Below the pieces are notes generated by a model. That model was not told the origin of the DNA. It ran no database searches and saw only the letters and a list, made by a program, of their open reading frames with translations. The position numbers were made by a program, and so were the translations under genes. From 2-12-FULL-35-15 sp036386835 (GTDB lineage: Bacteria; Bacteroidota; Bacteroidia; 2-12-FULL-35-15), in assembly GCA_036386835.1 (NCBI GenBank), contig DASVUX010000011.1:62001-126000 (forward strand): a DNA stretch of 64,000 nt, written 5' to 3'. Shown piece by piece: positions 1 through 9,600 of the stretch; the stretch's first letter is position 1; every line of letters begins with the position of its first letter.

Positions 1-1125
1 CTGCTCGAGCTGATATGCCCTGCCATCATAAAAAAAAGCTTTTTGGAATGCAACATTATAAAGTGAGGGGGTGTTCCTTTTCAATGAAGATTTCCCGTCA
101 AGGCTTGAATTAACTTTAAGGCCATCGATAAAGTAATTACCGGGAGCGTGGCAGCTCGCGCAGGAACGCTTATGGTCGCCTGAAAGCAAGGGGTCATTGA
201 ACAATTGTTCACCCAGCTTTGCCTGCCTGGCAAGATTAAACGTATCATCATAATAGATGGAAAAGAACCTGAGATTGAAATTCTGCAGGCTGAAGAAAGC
301 CGGGTTATTAATGATGATCGCCTGTTTGCTGTTTCGCCAGGGCAATTCACAGGCATTGTGGAACTTTACAAAAGCGGCATTTAAAGGATCCAGGTAATCA
401 GTGATGATCTGGAGCCTGTTGCAGGAGTTAAAATCAGTATTTTTTGAGAGTGCATCCTTTGCAAGCCGTATCTTTTTATTCAGCTCATTATAAACGGGAT
501 CTTTTTTATAACGGATGTAGGGCTTTATCGCTTGCTCGATACCTTCCAGGCAATATTCGCTCTCCCTGATTCCATGGCCGGAAATAGTTGCATCATAGCC
601 ATTCAGGCTGAGGGAAGCGATTCGGTAGATCTCAAGCTGCATCATCTCCAGGAGCATCCCATCGTTGAACTCAGCCGTGGTGTAATATGAGTAAAGCTGT
701 CCGAATTGCTCGTTTAAAAGTGTGTATTCCTTCTGAAGCTTCTCACTATTTATTTCTTCACCCCCGTAAAGGATCTCTTCAACTACCTGGAACCCCCGGG
801 GACTCATCATTAAACCATTTTCTTCGTCATGCTTCGGCACGAGGGGCCCATTAATAAAAAGTTTTGCTTCTCTCGGGGAATAATACTCTATAAAAAATTC
901 TATGTGCTTATAACTGCGCCTCTGTTCCAGGTAATCGCTTTTCAGTTCCGCAGCAGTCTTATTCTTTAAGCCTGCCGAAACTCCTGCCCGGAGTACATGC
1001 AATTCTTTCAGGATATATAACCTCACTTCCTCAGAAACCGGAACCTGCGGTTCCGGTTTCATGGAAGAAAGCTGCATAAGGCAAATGCCGGAAAATACTA
1101 AAATAAGGGCCAGGATCTTTTTCAT
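1..1125 (-). CDS. Cytochrome c peroxidase, MauG/CcpA family (partial, C-terminus beyond window)
   Basis: The reading frame is open from an ATG at 1125 to the window edge, so 375 residues are visible and the C-terminus is missing. It begins with a hydrophobic signal peptide (MKKILALILVFSG), so the protein is exported. Residues about 30-290 are a charged helical extension without a motif I can name. A c-type heme motif, CASCH, sits at residues 322-326, preceded by LFNDPLLSGDHKRS, which matches the region around the first heme of di-heme cytochrome c peroxidases and MauG-like proteins. Such enzymes reduce hydrogen peroxide or oxidise protein partners in the periplasm. The second heme motif would lie outside the window. 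The gene follows the phosphatase at 1140-3755 by 14 bases on the same strand, so they probably share a transcript. A 12-bp inverted repeat lies in its early codons (1034-1060). The family is fairly secure; the exact substrate is not. Confidence 0.8.
   Translation of the reverse strand, partial: MKKILALILVFSGICLMQLSSMKPEPQVPVSEEVRLYILKELHVLRAGVSAGLKNKTAAELKSDYLEQRRSYKHIEFFIEYYSPREAKLFINGPLVPKHDEENGLMMSPRGFQVVEEILYGGEEINSEKLQKEYTLLNEQFGQLYSYYTTAEFNDGMLLEMMQLEIYRIASLSLNGYDATISGHGIRESEYCLEGIEQAIKPYIRYKKDPVYNELNKKIRLAKDALSKNTDFNSCNRLQIITDYLDPLNAAFVKFHNACELPWRNSKQAIIINNPAFFSLQNFNLRFFSIYYDDTFNLARQAKLGEQLFNDPLLSGDHKRSCASCHAPGNYFIDGLKVNSSLDGKSSLKRNTPSLYNVAFQKAFFYDGRAYQLEQ
1034..1060 (-). repeat. 12-bp perfect inverted repeat inside peroxidase N-terminal codons
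   Basis: Arms at 1034-1045 (GAAACCGGAACC) and 1049-1060 are exact reverse complements around a 3-base loop. The hairpin falls in codons 22-31 of the peroxidase gene, just after the signal peptide and close behind the upstream gene. No T run follows on the minus strand, so it does not look like a complete intrinsic terminator. Confidence 0.6.
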
Positions 1126-1139
1126 CCTTTAAATATAGT

Positions 1140-3755
1140 TTACTGTATGGTCAGCCGGAGCACTTTTTGCTGCTTCCCTATATTTATCCTTACAAAATAC
1201 ATTCCCGCTGTTAAGCCAAGGTCCCATTTATCTATCGGGAAAGTATGGGTTCCTGCACTTACATTCTGGGCATTAAAAACCGGGTACACCCTTCCCGCAA
1301 CATCCACCAGCTTCACCTCAACTGAGGCCGGCTCATTAACGGACATCACCAGTTTGGCGGCATCTGGTGTAGGGTTCGGGTAAATGGCAAACACTTCTTC
1401 TTCTTCAGCATTTTCAATGGATTCTACTGCGGTGGAAAGGAAAACAGAAACACTGGATGTTGCTGCATCGGTACAACCCTGTGAATTCGTATATGAATAC
1501 GTGATTGTATAAGGTCCGCCCGCTCCTGCCGTTCCAGGGTCAAAGCTGTTACCTGCAATCCCCTGCCCTGAAAACACACCGCCTGCCGGAGTTCCTGTAA
1601 GCGTTACCGGTTCATCCCCGGCAAGATAATTCGCATTCAACCCGCTGAAAGATGCATTCGGTATAGCATGAACACTCATTGTCCTGGTGACTGCTTTTGA
1701 TCCGCAGGCATTGAAGCCTTTTACCATTATGTCATCACCGTTGGAAAGATTCCCCGATGTAAATGTGTTTACACTGCCTGCCGGTCCCTGGGAAATATTC
1801 TCACGGAAAAACTCATATGTTAGTGCGCCACCGGCCGTAAAAGTTACAGCAGTACCTGCACAGATGGAATTATCGGCATCTGATGATGTAAGTGTCACGG
1901 CAGGGATCACAGCGTCAACCCGGAATGCACCGGATGACTGGCTGTTCTTAACGGGGGCCGTGGAAACTATCCGGACTTTATAATTACTTCCCGAAACGCC
2001 CGCAGGGATCGTTCCCGTTATTGTACCGGAGCCAGTGGAATTAAGTGTTCCTATGCTTTGCGCGGATGAAAAACTTCCATTCGCATCACTCAGCTGCAAC
2101 TTAAACTGGTTACCGGAAGTAAAACTGCCACTGACTGTGTAAGGTACTGTAAACTGAGTCCCCGCACATTTAGCTGACTGATTCACATTGGTCATGTTTA
2201 TTCCTGCAGCTGCAGAAGCGTTCACAGTAATGTTAAACGTATCTGCAACACACTGGTACTGGTCGTTGACAATACACACAGTATCTCTCACAGGAGTAAA
2301 TGTCACACTTCTTGAAGAAGCTGATGAATTCTTCCAGTCATATTGCCCAATCCATGAAGCGCTGAGTGTTACTGCAGCACCCTGGTTGATATTTATATTC
2401 CTCACCTTGTTGGCATCTTTTATAATGGTGAACTTATCTCTTATCACACCATCAGCACACAGCCATTTTGCATCCAGGCGGTTCCCCTCTACCTCAAGGA
2501 TCATCGATCCGCCATCGGTTGTATTTGAATAATGCATGGCATTATGCGGGTAACTTGCCTGTGGTGACCCCACATACCCGGAAGAACCAGCTACAATGTA
2601 AACCGCCCCTGTTCTGTTAATGGAATCTTTTAAATATGTACATGAATTTGAAGAGCCGTCATATTTTCCGCTCGACTGGCTGACATTATAGGAAGAGGTA
2701 AAAGATGTTTCACTCCCGTAATAACCCTTCATCAGCTTGCTTCTTTCATAAGTATGGCTGTGTCCGCAAATAATCAGATCGACACCCATCCGCTCAAGGA
2801 TCTTAATAAAGTTGGTCCTGATCCTCACCAGCTCTGTTTCTGTATCCGAATTATGTGTTCCCATTGTATATGGGGGATGATGGAAATATGCAACTACCCA
2901 TTTCTTAGTGTTTGCAGCAAGATCCTGCTTGATCCATTGTACCTGCGCACCGGTACTGTCATATAGCCTCGTGGAGTTGTTTTCACGGCCATATGAATCA
3001 AGCGATAAAAAGTGGATATTGCCGTAATTGTATGAATAATATGCTTCTGAATTGGAGGCTACCCCTCCCGCTTCACCATTCTTCGGAAGATCGAACATTG
3101 AAAAATACGGTACATTATGATCGTTCTGACGATCATATGAATTCGCATAATCATGATTACCCGGAGTCGGCCACATGGTGGCATTCTTCAGGATAGTTGA
3201 CTGGTAAACATTAAAAAAATTGGATGTATATTCCGCGTCTGTTCCTGACATATAAGCGTTATCCCCCAGAAGAAGCCATCCATTGGTCACATTATTTCCC
3301 ATATAAGAAAGATATGCATCCCTTACATTTTTCTGGATGGTTGAATTCTTACCGCAATCACCATTTATCCAGAAAGTATATTTACCTGTCTGCCCGTTGG
3401 AAGGCGCTGTCAGGAAATAGTTCTGCGGGCCGGATTGTAATTGTACGGAACTGGAACCGATAGAATAATAATATTTGGTATAGGGGCTTAATCCCGAAAT
3501 CTTTATGATATGTTCAGTAACCAGGGCAGAATTATTTTCTGTTGAACTCAAAGCGCCTGCGTTGGTTCCGTACATCACTTTGGAATTGGTGGGCACATCT
3601 GTACGCCAATGTATGGTAATGGACGATGATGAACCGTTCTGAAGATATGGGCCCCTGGTAAGCGCTGGCTGAGCATATACAGCGGCTGCAGTGCTGCAGG
3701 CAAGTATACTCAGAAATGCACAACGCTTTATGGAAGCTGATAGTTGTTTTAACAT
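1140..3755 (-). CDS. Secreted purple-acid-phosphatase-like metallophosphoesterase with T9SS sorting domain
   Basis: This 871-aa protein has a signal peptide ending near AVYAQ (residue 29). A fibronectin-like domain (about 30-118) is followed by a metallophosphoesterase domain with the full set of metal-binding blocks: GDCG (D133), GDNAY (164-168), GNHD (199-202), HH (292-293) and GHSHTYER (331-338). This is the purple acid phosphatase arrangement, so it probably hydrolyses phosphomonoesters outside the cell, although the natural substrate is unknown. After about residue 460 come Ig-like or PKD-like stretches, and the last 80 residues (IYPNPTPD...) form a type A T9SS sorting domain. It is therefore probably moved across the outer membrane and anchored or released. 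It is upstream of the cytochrome c peroxidase, separated by 14 bases. Confidence 0.88.
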   Translation of the reverse strand: MLKQLSASIKRCAFLSILACSTAAAVYAQPALTRGPYLQNGSSSSITIHWRTDVPTNSKVMYGTNAGALSSTENNSALVTEHIIKISGLSPYTKYYYSIGSSSVQLQSGPQNYFLTAPSNGQTGKYTFWINGDCGKNSTIQKNVRDAYLSYMGNNVTNGWLLLGDNAYMSGTDAEYTSNFFNVYQSTILKNATMWPTPGNHDYANSYDRQNDHNVPYFSMFDLPKNGEAGGVASNSEAYYSYNYGNIHFLSLDSYGRENNSTRLYDSTGAQVQWIKQDLAANTKKWVVAYFHHPPYTMGTHNSDTETELVRIRTNFIKILERMGVDLIICGHSHTYERSKLMKGYYGSETSFTSSYNVSQSSGKYDGSSNSCTYLKDSINRTGAVYIVAGSSGYVGSPQASYPHNAMHYSNTTDGGSMILEVEGNRLDAKWLCADGVIRDKFTIIKDANKVRNININQGAAVTLSASWIGQYDWKNSSASSRSVTFTPVRDTVCIVNDQYQCVADTFNITVNASAAAGINMTNVNQSAKCAGTQFTVPYTVSGSFTSGNQFKLQLSDANGSFSSAQSIGTLNSTGSGTITGTIPAGVSGSNYKVRIVSTAPVKNSQSSGAFRVDAVIPAVTLTSSDADNSICAGTAVTFTAGGALTYEFFRENISQGPAGSVNTFTSGNLSNGDDIMVKGFNACGSKAVTRTMSVHAIPNASFSGLNANYLAGDEPVTLTGTPAGGVFSGQGIAGNSFDPGTAGAGGPYTITYSYTNSQGCTDAATSSVSVFLSTAVESIENAEEEEVFAIYPNPTPDAAKLVMSVNEPASVEVKLVDVAGRVYPVFNAQNVSAGTHTFPIDKWDLGLTAGMYFVRINIGKQQKVLRLTIQ

Positions 3756-3874
3756 TTTTTTAGTTTTTGTGATTTTCCTGTCTCTTATTTAGAACGCCAG
3801 GAGGGTGAAAAAAGTGTGTAAGAGCTGGTTTTAGTTCGGTCAAAACCATATATTCGTAATTATTAAAATATGTA

Positions 3875-4444
3875 ATGTTTAAAGTGATTTTTAATTTATT
3901 TGGCTGGAAGATTACACACTACCTTCCGGATGAAATTAAGCAGTGTGTTGTGGTGGTGGCACCGCATACGAGCAACTGGGAATTTGTGTTCGGGATGGGT
4001 GCGATCAAGCACATGAACCTTCAGCCGCGTTTTGCAATTAAAAAAGAATGGATCCGCTTCCCCTTTAAGAGATTAATGCTTAATTCCGGGGCATTGCCAA
4101 TCGACAGGAATGCAAAGAATTTACTTGGGGAAAAAAAAGGCACGGTTGATGCAATGGCCGAGCTGTTCAAAAAACACGAAAGACTGAGACTGGTAATCAC
4201 CCCCGAAGGCACACGGTCAAGGATGGAAAAATGGCGTACAGGGTTTTATCATGTAGCTGTTAAAGCGAATGTACCTATTGCCCTCGGATTTATGGATTAC
4301 GAAAAACGCGAATGCGGAATAGATAAAATCATTTATCCAAGCGGGGATTTTAAAGCTGACATGAAAATCATCATGGAATTTTATAAGGACATTAAAGCCA
4401 AACATCCCGGAAATTTCAGTGTGGATACCGAATTAAGTAAATAA
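3875..4444 (+). CDS. PlsC-like lysophospholipid acyltransferase
   Basis: A 189-aa protein of the LPLAT superfamily, which transfers acyl chains to lysophospholipids or glycerol-3-phosphate at the inner face of the membrane. The catalytic block appears as HTSNWE (H31 to E36), and the substrate-phosphate block as TPEGTRSR (EGTR at 111-114). The usual dyad is H-x4-D; here the acidic residue is Glu, a conservative change worth noting. There is no obvious signal peptide or strong membrane helix, which is usual for this short subfamily. It starts 119 bases from the divergent phosphatase gene and ends 7 bases before the thioredoxin-like gene, so it probably leads a rightward operon. Exact substrate cannot be told from sequence. 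Confidence 0.82.
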   Translation: MFKVIFNLFGWKITHYLPDEIKQCVVVVAPHTSNWEFVFGMGAIKHMNLQPRFAIKKEWIRFPFKRLMLNSGALPIDRNAKNLLGEKKGTVDAMAELFKKHERLRLVITPEGTRSRMEKWRTGFYHVAVKANVPIALGFMDYEKRECGIDKIIYPSGDFKADMKIIMEFYKDIKAKHPGNFSVDTELSK

Positions 4445-4451
4445 AAAAGAC

Positions 4452-5639
4452 ATGAAAAGAATACTCAGTGTATTTGCAGTTCTAACTCTCGGAAACGCGG
4501 CATGCAGCCTGGATGCTCAAAACCGGGCGATCAGCTTTGAACACGACAAGTGGGAAAATGTGCTTGAAAAAGCCAAAAAAGAAAACAAACTTATTTATCT
4601 TGATTGTTTTACAACGTGGTGCGGGCCCTGCAAATGGATGTCGAAAAATGTATTTACGAATGATACCGTAGCCGATTTCTATAATCAGCATTTTGTAAAT
4701 GTTGAAATGGACATGGAGAAAGGTGAAGGACTGAAACTTGCAAGAAAATACGGTATCCGGGCGTATCCAACAATGCTTTACCTGAATGGTGACGGTGAGG
4801 TCATTCACCGGAAATGCGGCTCGGCTCCGGCACAGGCCTTTGTCAATACTGGGAGGTCAGCACTCGATCCGGAGCAGCAGCTGGCCACATTCCGCAAAAA
4901 ATTCGACAGTGGAAAATATGAAGGTGGCTTTGCAGGAAGCTATTTCGGCCAGCTTCAAAGCGCCTGCCAGGATTATAAACATGAGCTTGCCGCATATTTT
5001 TCAACACAAAAAGAAAGTGACCTGGCTTCGCGTGAAAACTGGAATATAATTTACAGTTATTTAGAAGATTATTCCTCGAAGGAGTTTACATATCTTGAAG
5101 CTAACAGGGAAAAGTTCTCGCAATTATACACGGATGATTCGGTATTGAGTAAGATCAGTCATATCTATTCCTCCGGGCTGTCCACGGCTATCCGTAAAAA
5201 AGATGAAGCGGTTTATAAAACCCTCAGGGAGAAAGTTAAAGCTTCGGGCATAAATAATTCAGAACGCATATTGCTTGAAGCCGATCTTCAATATTATTTA
5301 AAACATAACGAGTGGAAGGAGTATTCTGTATCTGCAATCACTTATGCTGAAAAGTATGCGAAAGATGATGCGATGCAGCTGAATGCCCTTGCCTGGAACA
5401 TATATGAAAATGTTGACGATAAGACCGTACTGGAAAAAGCTTCGGGCTGGGCAAAACATTCTGTAGAGCTAAAGAACATGTATGCGAACCTAGATACTTA
5501 TGCATCCCTGCTCTATAAACTGGGCCGGAAGGCAGAAGCCAGGAAGATTGCCGAAGAAGCAATTGAAGCTGCCAAGAAGGACGGAAGCTCCTATTCCGAA
5601 ACTGAAGATCTTTTGAAAAAAATTGGAAAGCTGAATTAG
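4452..5639 (+). CDS. Exported thioredoxin-fold protein with C-terminal helical repeats
   Basis: The 395-aa protein begins with a hydrophobic leader ending near residue 23 (LDAQ), so it is probably periplasmic; Cys18 follows NAA, which is a poor lipobox. Residues about 27-140 form a thioredoxin domain with the redox motif WCGPC (Cys57 and Cys60) and a cis-proline region around RAYPTMLYLNG. The remaining 250 residues are helical and look like TPR-type repeats (for example the YASLLYKLGRKAEARKIAEE segment near the end). Domain order resembles Bacteroidota thioredoxin family proteins of the DUF255-like/thioredoxin_7 type. It probably reduces or isomerises disulfides of exported partners bound through the helical part. 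It lies 7 bases after the acyltransferase gene. Confidence 0.8.
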   Translation: MKRILSVFAVLTLGNAACSLDAQNRAISFEHDKWENVLEKAKKENKLIYLDCFTTWCGPCKWMSKNVFTNDTVADFYNQHFVNVEMDMEKGEGLKLARKYGIRAYPTMLYLNGDGEVIHRKCGSAPAQAFVNTGRSALDPEQQLATFRKKFDSGKYEGGFAGSYFGQLQSACQDYKHELAAYFSTQKESDLASRENWNIIYSYLEDYSSKEFTYLEANREKFSQLYTDDSVLSKISHIYSSGLSTAIRKKDEAVYKTLREKVKASGINNSERILLEADLQYYLKHNEWKEYSVSAITYAEKYAKDDAMQLNALAWNIYENVDDKTVLEKASGWAKHSVELKNMYANLDTYASLLYKLGRKAEARKIAEEAIEAAKKDGSSYSETEDLLKKIGKLN

Positions 5640-5691
5640 CAATAAGAAACCCTATCTTGCTGATGGATAATTTCCGAATATCACTTTTTAT

Positions 5692-6669
5692 ATGAAGCAC
5701 CTTGCTGTGATCTTTTTACTGCTCCTGTTAAAGATTTCCTTTGCCCAACAGGTCCCTGCACCTGAAGAGAACATTCCCTACCTGGTTACCTTTGCAAAAG
5801 ATGGTGTAAAGTCATGGGGGGATGATGACTTTTCACAGACCTGGTTCTTCGTGGTCCCCAAATTCCAGACGAAGCCAGTCTATATCCGCATCTTTGATCC
5901 CGAAACAGGCGGAAAACTGGATGAAAAGAAAGGTGAATTCAATACAAAAACACAGTTCAGCGTATATGGGGGCAAAACCTGCTTTACAACAAAAGACGTT
6001 CGTGAAAACCAACCTAAAGGAAATTACAAAAGCGGGAACCTGCTTTACACAAAAACTTTTGGCAGCAATGAGATCTATGACGGTGACTGGTACACCTTCG
6101 GGCCTTTTAATCCCAAGGAAGGCGAATTTGTGAATGAATACGGAGGCTGTATCTTTAAGATTATTGCTGAAGGTATAAGCGGAGATGACGGAAACCTTTA
6201 CAGCTACTTTCTAAGTGAATCACCAATGGAAAACAAAGCTGTAGAAGGCGGGAATGCCTTTACTTTCGAGTACACTTTCCGTCTTTCGGATAAGCAGGAT
6301 AATACAGCGCATCTTTATCCATTTGTGGAGGAAAATGTAATATCAGTCAAGATCTCCAATTTTGATTTTGATAATGACGGCAATGTTAATATCATCTCTA
6401 TTGCGAAAAAACAGGAAACAAGCAAGGCATCGGGTGACAATGTATGGGCATCAAGCATCCACAAGATAGCAGCAGAAGAAAAGAAGACGACACTTGATGT
6501 TCAATTCATAAAGAGTAAAACAAACTTGATCCGCAATAACAATGTAACGCTGTTTGTAAGTAATCAATATGGCGATATGCTTCCTATCTATACAATGCCG
6601 ATAGGCGGAAGTCCTAACAGCAATTACAAAGTGCAGTTTGACAAAAAAAAGAAAACAACGACTTATTAA
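5692..6669 (+). CDS. Exported protein of unknown function preceding the SpoIIE sensor
   Basis: I do not recognise this 325-aa protein. It has a clear signal peptide (cleavage near SFAQ, residue 19) and no further membrane segment. The body alternates short hydrophobic and polar stretches typical of beta-sandwich proteins, with many aromatic and Gly/Asn turns. Around residue 221 the run NFDFDNDGNVN resembles a DxDxDG calcium-binding loop. The C-terminus is lysine-rich (DKKKKTTTY). It ends 9 bases before the propeller/SpoIIE sensor gene, so the two are probably co-transcribed, and an exported ligand-binding or modulatory role for the sensor is possible but is inference only. Confidence 0.75.
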   Translation: MKHLAVIFLLLLLKISFAQQVPAPEENIPYLVTFAKDGVKSWGDDDFSQTWFFVVPKFQTKPVYIRIFDPETGGKLDEKKGEFNTKTQFSVYGGKTCFTTKDVRENQPKGNYKSGNLLYTKTFGSNEIYDGDWYTFGPFNPKEGEFVNEYGGCIFKIIAEGISGDDGNLYSYFLSESPMENKAVEGGNAFTFEYTFRLSDKQDNTAHLYPFVEENVISVKISNFDFDNDGNVNIISIAKKQETSKASGDNVWASSIHKIAAEEKKTTLDVQFIKSKTNLIRNNNVTLFVSNQYGDMLPIYTMPIGGSPNSNYKVQFDKKKKTTTY

Positions 6670-6678
6670 TATCCTGGT

Positions 6679-9600
6679 TTGAAAACAGCATTTAGAGTAT
6701 ATATAGTCCTGTCATCGGTACTGCTTTTCTCTTTCAACGTCTTCTCTCAAGCTTACCAGTTCAGGTCCTATGGAATCGATAACGGGATATCACAACCGTA
6801 TATCTATACGATCAACCAGGATAAGAACGGATACCTGTGGATAGGCACGGGAGAAGGCCTCTGTAAGTTTGACGGCCTCAGTTTCCGCTCTTTCTATACC
6901 AAGGACGGCATTGCGGAGAACTTCGTAACTGCGAGCTATAAAGATCAGAACAGAAATCTCTGGCTGGGCTTTAACCAGGGAAGCATTACATTCTATGACG
7001 GAAAGAACTTTAAATCCATCAACACTTCCGGTTTTGCCAAAAGTCCTGTAACTGCCATTACCGGTGATGAAAAGGGCAACATCTGGTGCGCCACTCAAAA
7101 TGACGGCATCTTCAGGATCAGTAAAATATTTGAGGTTTCTGTTTTTAAAATTGAATTCGACAATGAACATATCTATTCCCTCGCCTTTGTGCGGAATGAC
7201 CTTCTCCTCGCAGGAACAGCCAGCGGCCTTAAACTTTTTGAAATGCTTGGCACTGATCAAAAGCCAAAATTTGCAGGAACAATCACGGGAATTCCTGAAA
7301 CCCGGATCAGCTGTATCCTGAGAAAAAAGAACACGACCAGTTTCTGGATAGGGACCCAGGACCAGGGTTTGTTTATGCTTACTCCCACTACAGGCAAAAC
7401 TTTTAAGGTCTTTTCACTAGAACCGGACCTTAAGGTCGAACTGAAAAACATCCAGGTGATTCATGAAGACGATCAGTCCAACCTCTGGATAGGCACCTTC
7501 GGCTCGGGGCTATATAAACTGGTGCTTACGGCCGGCATGTTAAAATACAATGAGTTCCTGCACCTGGATGAAGACAACGGACTTGGCAGCAATGATATTA
7601 AAAGCATCTATTCTGACCATGAGGGGAATATCTGGATAGGGACCTATGGTTCAGGCCTTGTGCACATCACTGATAATTACTTTACCTTTTTCCGGGAAAC
7701 CGAAACTAAATTCTCAAACAACATCACTTCTCTAAACGTGGGAAGTAATGTCCGCTGGCTCGGAACTGACAAAGGGCTTGTTAAAGTTGATCTCTTGGGG
7801 GACAATAAAAAAATCTTATATAATTCCCTTAACGGATTTGTAAATGACCGCGTCACCGCTATCTACCAGCCGGATAGCAATTCACTAATTGCCGGCACCG
7901 AAAAGAGCGGGGTTTTTATGATGGATGTTAAGTCAGCTTCCTTTAAAAAACTCTTTCTCAGCGATGATGAGCTGTGTAATTCGATCAATGTAATAACCGG
8001 CCATAAAAACACGCTTTGGATCGCCACAAAGAACGGTATATTCAAGATGGACCGTGAACGTAAGATAACCGTACATTTTACTACGGAAACCGGGTTGCCT
8101 CACAATAACATCAATTTTATCTATCATGACGGGAAACAAACATTATTGGCAGGTACACACAGTAATTTCCTCAGCAGTATTGATATCAATACCGATAAAG
8201 TAAGCAACAGGAAGGTATATGATGGCACAGATCTTCTTACCATCACCGGGATTATCCGGGACAAGGAAAACAACACCTGGCTCAGCACCTTTGGGAATGG
8301 GCTTTTTAAAGTAAATGCCAATATAACAAGTTACTCCGCTGATGACGGACTCGCCTCCAATTATTGCTATGGCCTTACTAATGACGGCTCAGGGAATATC
8401 TGGATAGGCCACCGCGCGGCCCTGAGCAGGTTTAAGACTCAAAAAAACATCATAGAGACCTTCAATAAAGGTGAAGGGGTTAACGGAGATTGCAATTACA
8501 ATGCATTTTTCAGGGATGCAGACGGCAATGCATGGTTTGGTACAACAGACGGCTACATACGGTTTGATCCGCATAAAGATAAAAAGAACACCATTCCGCC
8601 TATTGTAAACTTCTCTTCCGTCAGGATCAATGACAAGGAGATCGCTTATGCCAGGGAGATCGTCCTGCCTTACGATAATTACAAACTTCGTCTCGACTTT
8701 ATTGGCATCAGCTTCAAGGCCAACTCCAACATCCTGTATCAATATAAGCTGGAAGGTTTCGATCCGGACTGGTCAGAGCGCACCAAGGTTTCTTTTGCCC
8801 AATATGGAAAGCTTACGGATGGTGAATACACTTTTCTGCTAAAAGCATTTAATAATGACGGGGTAGGTAATAACACCCCGCTTAGCCTTAAAATAATTAT
8901 TGAAAAGCCATTCTGGAAAAAATGGTGGTTCGTGGTTTTTGTGATCGCGTCCATATTTTACATCATTTACTTTTACATTAAGATCCGTGAACGGAATCAC
9001 CGGCAGTTCCAGGTACAGCTTCAAAAAGCCCTCAATGAAAAAACACGCGAAGTCATCTCTCAGAAAGAAGAGATAGAACGGAAGAATAAAGATATCACAG
9101 ACAGTATCCGGTATGCTAAACGGATCCAGGATGCACTGCTTCCCGAAGTTAAAAAGCTTAATACCATTTTCCCGGATTCATTTATCTTTTTCCAGCCGCG
9201 GGATATTGTCAGCGGTGATTTTTACTGGTATGAGCGCTATGGAAATAAAGTAATCGTTGCGTGCGCTGATGCCACAGGACATGGGGTTCCGGGAGCATTT
9301 ATGAGCATGATCGGAAGTACGCTGCTTAAAGACATCACCTCACGGAAAGGTGTTACTTCACCGGCATTTGCACTAGCAGCCCTTGACGATGAGATCAGGG
9401 CACTCCTGAAACAAAATGACGGAGAAAATGACCAGACACAGGATAGTGTTGATCTTGTGATCTGCGAAATAGATATCAAGACACATTTTGTGAGGATCTG
9501 TTCCACCAAGCGTTCGGTGTTTGTTTCAACGGCCGAAGGCTTGCAGCTTTTGAAAAAAGAGAACAGCGAGGACCAGCAATATGAGACGGTAGACATACAG

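Noticed and set aside
6790..7260. 156-codon antisense frame inside the SpoIIE sensor
   Set aside because: It lies wholly within a clear propeller gene and has no recognisable domain.
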